Positions 36,514 through 47,819 of a DNA stretch of 64,000 bases are shown here, one piece after another. How positions within the stretch are numbered: the first letter of the stretch is position 1; every line of letters begins with the position of its first letter. The position numbers were made by a program, and so were the translations under genes. The notes under the pieces were generated by a model. The model saw only the letters and a program-made list of their open reading frames with translations. It was not told the DNA's origin and searched no databases. Source of the stretch: Scalesia atractyloides (Eukaryota > Streptophyta > Magnoliopsida > Asterales > Asteraceae); the NCBI GenBank assembly GCA_947069175.1, contig CAMTDV010000007.1:47706181-47770180 (forward strand), written 5' to 3'.

Positions 36514-36525
36514 ACTAGGGGGACG
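36514..36525 (+). other. Polypurine tract of element D
   Basis: ACTAGGGGGACG directly precedes the TGGAGGGG start of the 3' LTR. Confidence 0.75.
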
Positions 36526-37535
36526 TGGAGGGGTATGTTCCCGAAAACTCTACACCTACGCAAGTACCATACTTCCTAATGATAATAGGTCACAAGAATA
36601 ACCTTACGCGCAACGCACAATGGTACGCCAACATTAAAACCAACAGGTTGCCTAACAAACCTTGCGCACACTGCACAACGACAAGTTAAACCTAGAACGC
36701 AGGTCCTTGGCCCTGCGCGGACCAAAAAATCCTCTAGTTGCGAAGTCCTAAAACGTCGCACAAGGCCAAGACTAAGATGAGAGCAACTCATAGTATCGAG
36801 AACAAAAGGACTTAATCCCTACAAGTCCGCATTGTCCAAAAAGTATTGATAAGGCCACACGGAAGGGAGAAGCGCAAAGAGGCATTAACCACGTACAAGG
36901 GTACAAAGTGGCATAGCTGTGACCCAATAACCGCTCGGCAGGTTGTGCCAGACCACGTCGAATGATGAACAGTCATGCAGAGTGCAGACTGTACGCAAGG
37001 ACGTGTACACGTGGCACCAACCAACTCACGCCAGCGACCGCCACACGATCTCCACTACCGGCTGATGACAGGTCCGACAACAAGGACAACTGCCAGGACA
37101 CGTGGCTCCATTCACCATGCCACAAGCGTACCTCCTGCTAGAGACCATTAACGATCGTCGAAGAGGAGACAAAATGGATATTCCTGGTTGTCAGTTCCAG
37201 GCCCAAGGCCCATTAGCCCATCTCCTATACACCTCTCTTCGGCTATAAAATAAGGATCAAACCACAAGGTAACATACATTTTTTGAGATCACTCACTAAT
37301 TACTTGTTACTTGCTTATTACTTGCAATCCCCGATACTTATTCTCACGCCAAAGTGTGGTCACAGAGAAAATCCTCCCCCTTTCTCCTGTGACGAGACTA
37401 ACGATGTTTCTAGTTTTGTAGTGAGCTTGAAGCAAGATCATTCTGACAAAGAAACGAGAGATAACCTATTATGTAGAGGCGCTGAGCCATAACCCAGATA
37501 TCTCCGGATACCCCTGTGTTCAGCCAGTGTTTTCA
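36526..37535 (+). repeat. 3' LTR of element D (1010 bp)
   Basis: It starts TGGAGGGGTATG and ends CAGCCAGTGTTTTCA, matching the 5' copy throughout. The TATA box (TATAAAA) is at 37244-37250. It is followed by the GGTCT duplication at 37536-37540. Confidence 0.9.
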
Positions 37536-37540
37536 GGTCT

Positions 37541-40500
37541 AGTACTCGAATACCACACCATAAACCAGATATTCGCTTTTGCGCAATGACAGATTCAGTT
37601 AATTCTTCTGTGATTTTCCAAGAGTCTTCATCTGGTTGGACACAAATTACTGCTTCGCCTATACTCGAGTCGTAGTGCCACCATTTGAAGATCTTGTGGA
37701 ATCTTGTTCCAATCTGATCAAAAGCATATTCTTAATCACCTGTGGCCTTTTCACAATCAACATAATATCATTCTCCTGAGTTACCAGATCAATATTTGTA
37801 ATTCTTTTAGGGATATGCGGATTCCAACGATTAAATCCATGTATAGCTTCGAACTTTATCGATATCCACAGCCGCTGGTCATGATATTTCATCTTTAGAT
37901 TGATCATCTTTATCTGTAAAAGCTCTTTGATATCCCAGAAAGGCAGGGTCTTTAACTCACTTCAATATCTAAAGTACTGGAGCCCATATTCCCGTTTTAT
38001 AGCCAATACGTCCAATTCTTCAATCTAGCCCCAACTGATAATGTCCCCTAGAGAAACATCAGCATCGTGAGTAAAGAATGCTAGGGGATGTTTGAATTTA
38101 CGCTCTTCGGGTAACTCTTTTAACCATAATTTTCGCATCTCTACAATCTCCTCTTTTGATAAACATTTAGGCACACTTCCTTGTCGCATATCCTCTTCCA
38201 CTTTTTGTTTCAACAAATCATCGTTTGTGGCCGAAAACATTTCATTGAAGGTTGGGAAGTCATCCGTACCCTCACCGTCATAATTTGCAGTATAATCATC
38301 ATCAGAATCATCCTCCACAACAACCTTATCATAGTCATTCTCTTCAGAAATATGTTCGAAGTGATAATCTTCAGGCTGGATAGCGTTGATGTCGTTAAGC
38401 TCATCTTCGAAGTCAAAATCAAACGATTCTTCATCCACTCCTAACATCTTGGAAATTTCTTCCTTTGTATAATTATGGACGTATTCTCCTTCTTCCATAT
38501 CATGTTCCAGTAAAAAATCCTTGCTTTTGGCACAGCAGGGACAGTCGACATATAAGTCACTGTGAGGATTCCTGCTTGCCGAGTATCCTTCGAAGCATCA
38601 TATGACTCCCCCTGAACTTGGTCAGAATCAAGTTGGTTTGCCGAGTCATTCAAGTACACAGAAATATCAATATTCTCATTAACTCCAAAATCTGTTACAA
38701 GAATACCCGATCCACATCCTTCCTATTACTATCAGATTTCTTCTTAGACACGTCACCAGCTTCGTCTTTTTCTTCATCATCTTACTCAAAATCTTCATCA
38801 AAAGAATCAATCTCCTCATCAATCTCCTTTAACATCTTCCTTCTCTTCATGAACTCCTGATGCTTCTCAGAAAGATTTGACATATCGATTTCGACATCTT
38901 TCGGTTGCCCTATCAAAATGAAATTCATCGTCAGTACATAGGCAACCAAATAAGAAGATACTGGTGCAGACTCAGCTTCTGGCGCATATTTTTCTTTCAA
39001 AGGATCCTCTCCAACCTTTTTCTTTCCTTTAGCTTGAGCATCAGATAACGCTTTGGCAATTCTTTCACGCTCAGCCACCCTTTCTCTCGCCTCCTCCTTC
39101 TCAATCTCATCTATCTCTGCTTCAAGATTAATGCCAAGCTTTTTGATAAGAATCTTCTGAAATAAGCTCATCTGTCTCTGGTTTCTGAGGCGTTCTTCAT
39201 CATACTCCATCATACGCTTTCGAAGCCTTTCATTTTATGACACAAAGCTTGCTAATATAGCCTCCAGACTCTTTCTGTCTTCTTCCAGATTCTTCACACG
39301 ATCTTGCAGCTCAACAATCTTTACATTGTTCAACATGACTTGATTTTCTAATTCTGTCAGCCTTGAGTCGTTGAACATGTCAGCTGTAAACTCTTCTCCC
39401 CTGGAATATCTCCGAAGTAAAAATCAAACTAATCTTCTAACCTTGATCCCTTTGAAAATGGGGAGGAGATTGAGTTGGATGAGGTTGAGGAGTTGATTGT
39501 GGTGAAGTTGTGAGGTGGTTGTGGTGAAGGTTGTGGAGGTGGTTGTGGTGAAGGTTGTGGAGGTGCTTGTGGTGATGGTTGTGGCGGTGGTTGTGGTGAA
39601 GGTTGTGGAGGTGTTGTGGTGATGGATGTGGAGGTGGTGATGGAGGAGGTTGTGGTGTTGGCTCAAAGGTAGGTGCAACATCTGAAACTTTAGTAGCCTT
39701 CTTCTTCAGCTTGAGCTTCGAACGAGCTGTTCGAGAATCTGTTTTCCTGATGGCTGGCCTCTTTAAACGCTTTGCTGTTGGCCTCTTAGCTGGCTTGACA
39801 ACAAGAGTATCACTATCAAAATCTGATAGTACGTAAGTTGTATCATCCTCTCCTGTCTCTTTTCTCTTTCTTTCTTCAGCCTTTCGACGTTCCTCTTCCA
39901 ACCGCTCCAATTCCTTCTCTTTTTCTCTTTCTCTTTGCCCAACAATCCTATCTTCAAAATCAGTACTCGAGGAGGTTGGTTGTTCATCTCTACCAACTTC
40001 TCCACCAAATGCTTGTTGCTCTGTGTCTGTAGCAATTGTTTCAACATTTTCATTGGCCTGTATTGGTTCTTCAACTTGCATATCTTCACTTTCTGGTTCA
40101 TCAATTAGACTTATACCAACAAAAGCACGCTTTCTTTGTTGAGGGGCAGAGGAGGAGGATGTGGCAGCTTGTTTTCTTTTTGTACCCTTTCTCCCCCTTT
40201 TGTCTTCTTTAGTAAACCAAGCACTTCTCTTTGACATAAAATATCTAACGCTTCAAGTTCATCATTCTCATCACCACTATCATATTTTCTCTATTTCCCC
40301 ACTGGCGCACCACATAATCTTTGTCAATGATTGCCCCAAAACTGGCTTAGCATTCGGAAAAGCTTTCAAATGTAGATTCATCTTCTTCAGTGTGGATACG
40401 TCCATATGCTCAAGTTTCAGAATATCTTCTTTCTTGTTCTTCAAATTTTTGAGGAGATGATCTAGCAACATCTGTACGAACCTTGGGTACTGAAGAAATG

Positions 40501-40990
40501 TCTCTCTTTGTATATTCTGTACCATCTAAATAAAGATAAGCTTGGAGAAGTTATACGGCAGATTGAGGATCAGTGCTGCTGTCATGCACATTTGGTAGTC
40601 AACCAAATCATCAAAACCTCCCTTTCGGTGACAGAGAGCGTGTATGACAATTTGTGCAATATATTGGAAGGGTGTGCTCAGATTTCCCTTCTTGAACGGA
40701 GCAACGTTAACATGACCAGCATAACCCATTCAGTAAAAACAACCCTTCACCATATATTCTGAGTATCCAGTTGGGTCTTCCGCTCGGTCTTTGAACTGTA
40801 ACACTTTCCGAATTAAATCTTCAGTAATTTTAACTGAACATCTTCATTGTTAATCCTCACTACAGAAAAGATAGCGTTTTCATCTTCATTGTATTCAGCG
40901 GCATCCCAAAAAAAATTCAACATGCGATCTATAGACCGTGTGTTTATCGGTTATGGCCTTCGTAATCGGTAGACGACCTAAAAATCAAGC
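37541..40990 (-). pseudogene. Accessory ORF of element C (SIRE-type aORF), main part
   Basis: Broken into many frames on the minus strand. The proximal part (RSIDRMLNFFWDAAEYNEDE, RKVLQFKDRAEDP, then MGYAGHVNVAPFKKGNLSTP at 40729) has the same order of motifs as the B accessory ORF (IEDFWRTAKV, RKVLGLGDNSSDP, GMNYEGDF). Next come a Lys-rich stretch (KEDKRGRKGTKRKQ), a Glu/Arg-rich coiled coil (GQREREKEKELERLEEERRK), a Pro/Gln repeat, a second coiled coil (39213-38782) and an acidic stretch (38498-38025). This ORF type occurs in composite SIRE elements and is often mislabelled in plant annotations. Function unknown. D interrupts its end. Confidence 0.7.
39481..39640 (-). repeat. 24-bp minisatellite encoding Pro/Gln repeats in the C accessory ORF
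   Basis: On the plus strand the unit GGTGGTTGTGGTGAAGGTTG (24 bp in full, ending TGGA) is repeated about five times with variants. In one minus frame it encodes PPQPSPQP-like octapeptides; in the frame open here it gives His/Asn-rich HNLHHNH, so a frameshift lies within or before it. Confidence 0.75.
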
Positions 40991-41129
40991 AATTCTCTGT
41001 AAGCGGCGATCTCCAGAATATCCTCGTCTACTAAACAACAAATAATGTGGAACGGAGAAAACGAAGACTTCTTGAATTGCGAACACGAAAAAATTTCCAA
41101 CACTTAGAAATTTTTTCAAACTTTTTCCA

Positions 41130-41790
41130 AAAATTTGTCACTCGTACGAGTCATCATTCGTACTAGTCAGATTGACACTAAGGCAATGATTCAAGTTTGA
41201 ACAGACCTGCTCGTACGAGTTAATGAATTGAAGAACATTAAGGTCTTACTCGTACGAGCGATCACTCGTACGAGTGATGAGAATAATTGACTTAAAACTT
41301 ACTCGTACGTGCGATCATTCGTACGACCTATGAACTGCACAAAATAGCACCTTTTCAATCTGAACTTGAAACGTAGAAATTTTTACAAATTGAATGAAGA
41401 TTTAGAAGCTAAAAGAGCCGATATGTACGATTTTGTGTTCAATTTTACCTTTTACCGGTTCAAATAGCCTAAATCTACGTTTTCATTCTTAAAGTCCAAT
41501 TTTGGCATTATACAACTCAAATCTTGAATTAGTACCTTCTCCATCGAAAGCGGTGTGCAAATCAACCTCCCCGAAGTTTCAAAGATACGAAATTTGGTAA
41601 AAAATGAGATGAAAGAACAGGATCACACAGAGAGTTTCTTCAGTCGCACAGAGTCACATATGTTACTCGTGCGAGTGAGAGTCCCTTTTATACCCACTAA
41701 GTCATTCGTACAAGTGATGCTTCGTACGGGTTAGGCTTTTTATCACTCATACGAGTCAGATAGTCACTCGTACGAGCCAGTTCTTTTCAC
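41130..41790 (-). promoter_or_regulatory. Putative internal promoter of element C: ACTCGTACGAGT array and TATA box
   Basis: About a dozen copies or variants of the 12-bp palindrome ACTCGTACGAGT lie here, for example at about 41140, 41209, 41250, 41268, 41302, 41664, 41744 and 41765. On the minus strand a TATA box (GGGTATAAAAGGG, 41683-41695) follows the cluster at 41701-41779, with a leader of about 700 nt to the accessory ORF. The same palindrome precedes the TATA box of C's LTR (13571-13607). It is not found in A, B, D or F. Confidence 0.6.
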
Positions 41791-41829
41791 TTAGTTTCAT
41801 TTCAAACATTTGTAAATTTTTCTATTTTA

Positions 41830-42486
41830 ATTACCCACTCAGTTGAGCGAGTCCAAGTTAATGACCCCAGTAAACCGATTTGCCTACAAAGTCCAAGTTA
41901 ATAACCTTGGTTGACCGCTGTTTGACCGAAACATATGTTTTTTTTCAAAAATTTTAAAGTTTCAAGTTAATGACTTTGTAGCGTTTCATAATTCTCTCCT
42001 TTTAGATTAGCTCCCAGCCCGTAATCTTTCAGCTATCCTTCAGCAACTGTCGCTTTGACTTGGGCACACGGTTTTTCCATCATCGGTAGATGAAAAACTA
42101 AGATAGAAATCAAATCTTTTTGTATTTTTTCCATGTTTTTCTGAAAATAAACTGAAAATCTTTTTGGGTTTTTCTAAAAAGAGAAAACAGGTAAGTAAAG
42201 ACGTATTTACAAACGTATTTTTGTGAGTTTGTGTTAGAGGATCTCATCAGTTATTTAGAGAAATCACTAGTACCGTTGATCTTGGTAAAACTTTAAGGTC
42301 CTAAACAGATTTACTTAGATTGCCAATATACTTTTCCACTTAAACCTCTACACATTCTCAATTGTTTCAAGATATTATAGGTAATTTTAAGGAACATGAA
42401 GTAACTGTGTTTTCCATCTCAGAATATACTCCCGCATCAAGATTCCCAGAATTTCATTTCACAGGTGAATATATCTAACTAATATC
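41830..42486 (-). other. Block behind pol of element C, truncated by element B
   Basis: The sequence matches the A block at about 52990-53340 in order: an AAATCTTTTTGG-like word, ATTTTTGTGAGT, CCACTTAAAC and an ATA.ACCC.CGCGATCAAG-like word (here ATACTCCCGCATCAAG). It is cut at 42487 by the end of B's LTR. C's pol should lie beyond B. Confidence 0.5.
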
Positions 42487-43003
42487 TGTAAATGGGGTGA
42501 ATTGCGAGGCCTTGAGAGCTCTGGTTAGTACTTCCGTACAGACAAAGAGATGAAGTGTGAGTCCCAAAACAGAATCGGATAACAGTGGTTAGATTGTTAT
42601 CACCTAAACAACTATAGATTATTTGTTGGAATGTGTAAACGTTCAGAAAAACCAAAAGATGAAGATTCTTGTATGGATCAAACAAGAAGTGTTGTATAAG
42701 GAATCCCAAATGATATAATCACTGAATGCACCTGGATGTTCGGATTAGCACAAGAACAACAATCACAACACAAGAGAAATCACCAAAACTTGTCCAAGAA
42801 CCCTGGACTAGGTTTTTCATTAACCACCAATATATACACACTGACTACCAAGCGTATTTATTAAATAAGCTGGGACTTTAAATACGCCGCCACTGGTACA
42901 AGTATCAAAAGTTACACTTTTAGCCCTTCTAGTTTTACTAACTATTACAAACAAGCTATAAACTATGAAACTCAAGTATCAACGGTCTCAAATCGTTCTA
43001 ACA
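42487..43003 (-). repeat. 3' LTR of element B (about 517 bp)
   Basis: On the minus strand it starts TGTTAGAACGATTTGAG at 43003, just after the purine tract TCTAGGGGGATAT. The low end, CCCCATTTACA at 42487, is the best CA end but cannot be confirmed without the other LTR. A TATA box (TATATA, 42831-42837) lies 13 bp from the palindrome-like GCGTATTTATTAAATAAGC at 42852-42870, with a second AATACGCC word at 42881. Confidence 0.65.
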
Positions 43004-43007
43004 ATAT

Positions 43008-45773
43008 CCCCCTAGACCTTTGCATACTTGAGAGTCTTCATTCTTCGTTCTGAGCTCAGGGCTTGCGGCAGTATCTTTATCTTTTCTTGGTGGTGCAGAT
43101 TGGTTAAGAGTAGCTTCACTGGTTGTGGGTTGGACCTCCATAGTGACTTCATATGTGGATGAAGTCGGAGGTGGTGGAATGACTTGAACATCTGAATCTG
43201 AGGATGGATCTTTGGGTTGTGGAGAGGAGGATTGTGAAGAGGATGATTGCGGCTCAGCAGCTTTCTTCTTTCTAGATTCATCTTTTTCTTTTTGTGTGTC
43301 GATTCTGAGCATAATCTCCATCATTTCTATCTTTTGTGCCCTTGCTCGCTCCACAGCTCTCTAAAACAACATCCCTTCCTCTAGGTATTCATTTGCTGCT
43401 CGAACATGTACCTTGTTTCCATAAAGAATGTTCAGATCAGAAAGACAGAACATGAATACATCCATCGGATCCAGAATGCGGATATCTTCGTTAGAGTTGG
43501 ATCTGATAACTGCTTCACCAGTTTTACCGTCATAGAACCATTTCTTAAAGTTGGTGAGATTCACAGGTTAATCTAGAGGAAGTTTCACCCTTGTCACCAC
43601 TTTTGCTGGATTGATATCCCATGTCACTTTTCCTTTTCATGTGATTAGGTTTTTGGTTGTTTTTGATACGCATCTTCTTGGGCGCTGAGGTTCAAAAACT
43701 GTGAATCCACGCATGTATTCTCTAAGAATCAATCTTTCAAGGTTGCCACCAATGCTGCTGTTGGTAGGATTTATCAGATCATGCTTGCTTAACTCTCGAA
43801 TATCCCATGTGGGTAGACTTTGCATATCATTTCCATTTTGAAAATACTGGATCACACCTCCTCTTCATTTCACAACAAACCATCCAGTTAGATTGCAATA
43901 TTTCCAGCTGATGATTCGGTCGGTGACTTCTGTTTTCTCAACCGTTATAACCTGATAGAAGTCTGGCATTTTTGCCTTTCTTTCTTGAACCACTCAGGAT
44001 GTTGAGGCTCAAACTCATCTCCTCTGTCAGTTTCATATATCACCGCATCCTCCAAACCCCACTCAAGGAATTTTTCTGGCATTTCAATCCTGTTAACCTC
44101 TTCCTCTTCACTATCTCCATTGTAACTTACATCAACAGCAGAATCGAGTCATTTCTTTTTCTTTTCATCTATTTCAGTATTGCGTTTCTGTTCTCTTTCC
44201 TCTGAAACTGTCAAAATTGAAGATATCTTCACTTGTGTATTTTAGTTTTTGATTTGCTGAAGCATACAGATCCTGCACCATCTCGTGCAATTTTTCCAAT
44301 CCATCATGTTGAAACTTTAAAAAGAAAGATTGCTTGGAGACACAGGAGTGCATTTCTTTGTTCTTCTTTCTCTGCTCTTTCAGCTTCTCTTTAAGCACAT
44401 TTGTATCATTGACCTAATTCTTTAGCAAGCAAAATTCCTTTACAGGAAACAATCCAGTTTCTTTGGATAAGCGATTGTACAGGTCTTGAAACGATCGAGG
44501 TCTCAAAGGAACTCTTTGAGGAGGAGCTTGAACAGTTGAGGAGAGCTTTGGTGGAAAATCCTTGGAAGATCCCTCCCCTGTTTTTTGTTTCTTTTGTGCG
44601 GGGGACTTGCTTGGAGTGGGCTTTGAGGGATCGGTTAGTAGCCCTTGTACAAAACGATTTGACTGTTCCTATTCTGATGTCACCACAACGGTGTCTCTGA
44701 TGCAGTCATCTCTCTCCTTTTCATTCTTCGTTCTCGTTTTTCTGCCTCTACGACAGCATGGATGGCCTGCATTCTTTCGATCTCCTCTCTTGTTGATCCA
44801 GCACGAATGCTGTCACCCATAATCCGCTCTGGGTTTGAGGAGTCTTTCTTGCTTTTCTTCTTAGAGGGTTCTCCTTTAACAACTTTCTTCCCTTTGTCTT
44901 TTCGTTTACGTATAAGTGGTGTTTCCTCCTCAACTTCGGCTTCTTCTTCAGCAGCAGGTTTTTATAGTCTTTCTCGAGCCTGCCTTACCCTCTCCCAATA
45001 TTTGTTGTATGCAGCAAGAACTTTTGGAAGTCTTTCTTCTCTATACATCAGTTATGCAACATTACCCATTCTTTTGTTTTTAGCTCTATGATTTGTCTTC
45101 CTTTGGGAAGCTAAAACTTGTATAAATTTCCATCATGCGGCAAGTTCTTGTGCTGATTGTAAATGAGCAGTTGTACGAATCTTTGATACATGGCCCACGC
45201 GCCTTTGTTTATGTTGTCGACCATGCAATAGAAGATTAGGCCTGAGATGTTAAATGGCTAGTTGGTACATAGATTTAGCATTGCCACAGACCATTCCAGA
45301 TTGAGGCCGTCATACCCACCTTTTTTGTGACACATGCTTATGCAAAATGTGTGTAAGATAAATCTACAATCTTTTGTAAGGCCAGTCTTCTTTATCTCAT
45401 TCTTCCCTCAAAAATCACCTTCATAGTTCATTCCACGGAATCCTTCCAGAACCGCCTCTTTACTCAGCTTTATTGGGTCACTAGAATTGTCTCCAAGGCC
45501 GAGAACTTTTCGTATTCGCTCTTCTGTCACCTTTATCTCTTTGTTGCGTACTGTTGTTGTGATATGCTTGACTTGGTTTAATGTTCTCACTTTTGCGGTT
45601 CTCCAAAAGTCTTCTATGTGAATGCAGTAGATCTTCGGATTTGCTTGAACAACATAACTTAGTTTGCTTCTTGACAATCAGTCCATTACATCTTCAAAAT
45701 CAGGCTCTTGTGGAACTAGTGTAATTGGCTGATTGTGTTTCCTTATGCCATCCCAGATCATTTGTTGAGCCAT
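43008..45773 (-). pseudogene. Accessory ORF of element B (SIRE-type aORF)
   Basis: It starts at the ATG at 45773 (MAQQMIWDGIRKHNQPI). After an early stop the conserved start domain is open at 45677-45408 (PKIYCIHIEDFWRTAKVRTL, EERIRKVLGLG, GMNYEGDF). Further pieces are a Lys-rich basic stretch (EPSKKKSKKDSSNPERIM, about 44880-44830), a segment with KWFYDGKTGEAVI (43564-43361) and a Ser/Pro-rich tail with coiled-coil onset (43354-42998) that ends against the polypurine tract. The same domain order occurs in C. Role unknown; several frameshifts and stops. Confidence 0.72.
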
Positions 45774-45879
45774 TCTGAGACATTTAAACGAGCCAAGTTA
45801 GATAAAATATATACAATATAAAATAAAAATAAAAACAAATAAATAAAATAAAATTAAATAGAATAATATATATATACAC

Positions 45880-46560
45880 ACATAAATGCGCAGGTAAAAA
45901 TGCTAAGTATTTGGGTTAAATACGCAGTGGCTGTAACTATTTGCGCTGGTATATCCGCTGCTACATGTGCTGGTAACATGATTTATATACACCGGACATG
46001 TGACACATATACGCCAAGCGAAATAATACATACGCTGGTTGTAACTCATTTACGCTGATCGTAGGTCGTGGATTTAAATCTTGTTTCGAGATAATAGTCA
46101 ATATAGATGTTTATGTACACTGGTTTGACCGGCGTATTTGTCAAATACGCTGGTTGCTTGAACTCACGTTCAAGACTTAAATCCGCGATCCATTGATCAA
46201 TGAGTATGACGCTGCCTTCATCCTAAATACGCCATTCACATTAAATGCGCTGTATTCAAATATTTCTTGATAAACCCTTTCAAAACCTTTGAAAACTGAT
46301 TTAAACAAACTCGTTGATTGTCGTGGTTTCTCAGGATTAAACACTTTGACAATCAACAGTTAATCTTGACAAACACATCGTATTCTATGATCAATAAGCT
46401 AACTGATTCTGAGACTTGTGATTGTAATGTGTTGGTAAATTTAGATTGAGAGGATGAAGAAGATGAACATAAAAGAAAAGAAAGAAGATTGAAAATAATG
46501 TATATATACTTAAATATCTGCTAGCGTATTTAGCAAATACGCTGACTGATTAATTACGCC
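45880..46560 (-). promoter_or_regulatory. Putative internal promoter of element B: AAATACGC array and TATA box
   Basis: GCGTATTTAGCAAATACGC (46524-46542) lies 15 bp from a TATA box (TATATAT, 46501-46507), the same arrangement and orientation as in B's LTR. Around ten further TACGCTGGT/AAATACGC words occur in the presumed leader between 45890 and 46270. The accessory ORF begins about 730 nt downstream. The motif is absent from A, C, D and F. Confidence 0.65.
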
Positions 46561-46699
46561 GCTTTAGTTGATTTTGAAGGTTTCTTCAAAGTTAAGAAGT
46601 CCAAACCAAATAAGCTCGAAAATCTTAACCTTTTTTGGAAAATGTGCCCCTTTTAGATAATAATAGTGCAAAATCCGAAAATAAGTTTAAGAAAAACAG

Positions 46700-47500
46700 A
46701 AATTTGCAATTTGGAACCCTGAAAATCATTTTCAGAGACGGAAGCTTCCTTTTTCACATATTTCTTTTGATTCAGGTCCCGTGACTTTCCTGCAAAAGAT
46801 CATACTGGCAACACTGGTCAGTTTATTATTTTAAAAAATTTTGAGTAACCAAGGCACAAGAAAAACTGTCAGTATGTTTGTCCTCTTAAATCCATGCATT
46901 CTTCTTTCAACATGCTTTTGGTGAGCTTTTTATCATGTTGTGGTAATATTGACAAAAATTTCAATGGCCCTCACTCAAGCTAGACAGATAGAATGTTGTA
47001 CCCGTGAGTCCCATGTCAGGACATACCCCCGCGATCAAGGTATGCACAAAGATTCCTCATAGCGGGTGAGTACTTCATTCGTTTTAAAATTCCAACGATA
47101 GACAATTGATCATCAGGTCAGTACTTTCGTACAGCAGAGAGACCAATGTCTAACGAGGGCTGAGGAAAATACCAAAGACGGTACGATGTAAGCACTTTGA
47201 AAGACGCTTAATAAGAGCTTCAGCTGTTTAGGGTTTTAGCCACATTGGCTCTTTTGCAAAGATATCATAATTGTGTCTAGGTCAGCATGTATCTGGATGT
47301 AGTATAAGAGCAATTATGATATCCCCGAATGATTAGTCAATATAAAGTCACGAAATCTCAGACTTTGGCATTCTATCAACACAAGATTTAAGACCACTAA
47401 GCCATATGCCGCAACGTGTTACCCGCAAGTTGCACAACAATGTGGGTATCAAGAATTCTTGTGTAAGCATTACTTTTTGCTGAATCTACTGACACGTCGT
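46700..47500 (-). other. Conserved block behind pol, element B
   Basis: This shares an ordered series of words with the A block (53290-53720): CGCGATCAAGGTATGCACAA, GGTCAGTACTT, AGAGACCAA, AACGAGGG, GGTCAGCATRTATCTGGATG, AACACAAGATTTAAG and GTTACCC. It holds no ORF. A 13-bp perfect stem lies at 47261-47323. Confidence 0.7.
47261..47323 (-). other. Hairpin in the block behind pol, element B
   Basis: GATATCATAATTG (47261-47273) is exactly complementary to CAATTATGATATC (47311-47323), with a 37-nt loop. The loop carries GGTCAGCATGTATCTGGATG, conserved in A. Confidence 0.65.
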
Positions 47501-47819
47501 TACTTGGCACCCTGATTTTTCCTTGCTTAACATCTTGATTTTCCATTATTATTCTGTTTTAAGAACAAACAAAGTGTCAACAGTTTTTCTATCATTTATT
47601 AAGTAGGTGTCAATCGAAAGATCAAATCATTAAAAATATGCTCATTTCTAGAAATCTTCCCCCCTAAAATTAATTTTGGAAACTCCAGTGCTTGAAAATG
47701 AAATTTCAATTTTGCAGAAAATCTTTTTGTTGGGCACACTTTTTTTAAACATTAATGAAGACCCAATTCATTTCCACTCAGGGAAATTAACCATTTCCAA
47801 CCAGGTTACCAACTAGTTG

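Larger units (their letters stand above)
14121..37535 (+). mobile_element. Element D: Ty3/gypsy Tat-clade retrotransposon with antisense extra gene, split by element F
   Basis: The order on the plus strand is 5' LTR, TGGCGCC primer-binding site, gag, protease, RT, (element F inserted), RNase H, integrase, an antisense gene, polypurine tract and 3' LTR. Both ends carry the perfect duplication GGTCT. The RNase H sequence style, the TGGCGCC priming site and the antisense Transposase_28-like gene behind integrase place it in the Tat clade (inference from known members). Without the F insertion it would be about 11.6 kb. All coding domains are broken. Confidence 0.9.

Noticed and set aside
38092..38444. 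Plus-strand ORFs over the C accessory ORF
   Set aside because: Shadows of the minus-strand reading frame.
41130..41790. CRISPR array, because of regular short repeats
   Set aside because: Repeats are 12-bp palindromes at irregular spacing, spacers share sequence, and the context is a plant retrotransposon.
42479..42709. ORF of 76 codons in the B LTR
   Set aside because: Lies wholly within LTR sequence with no family features.
43008..45773. A host synaptobrevin/longin-type gene, a name such ORFs sometimes carry in plant annotations
   Set aside because: No longin or SNARE motif is visible; position directly before the LTR and the shared layout with C show it is a retrotransposon accessory ORF.
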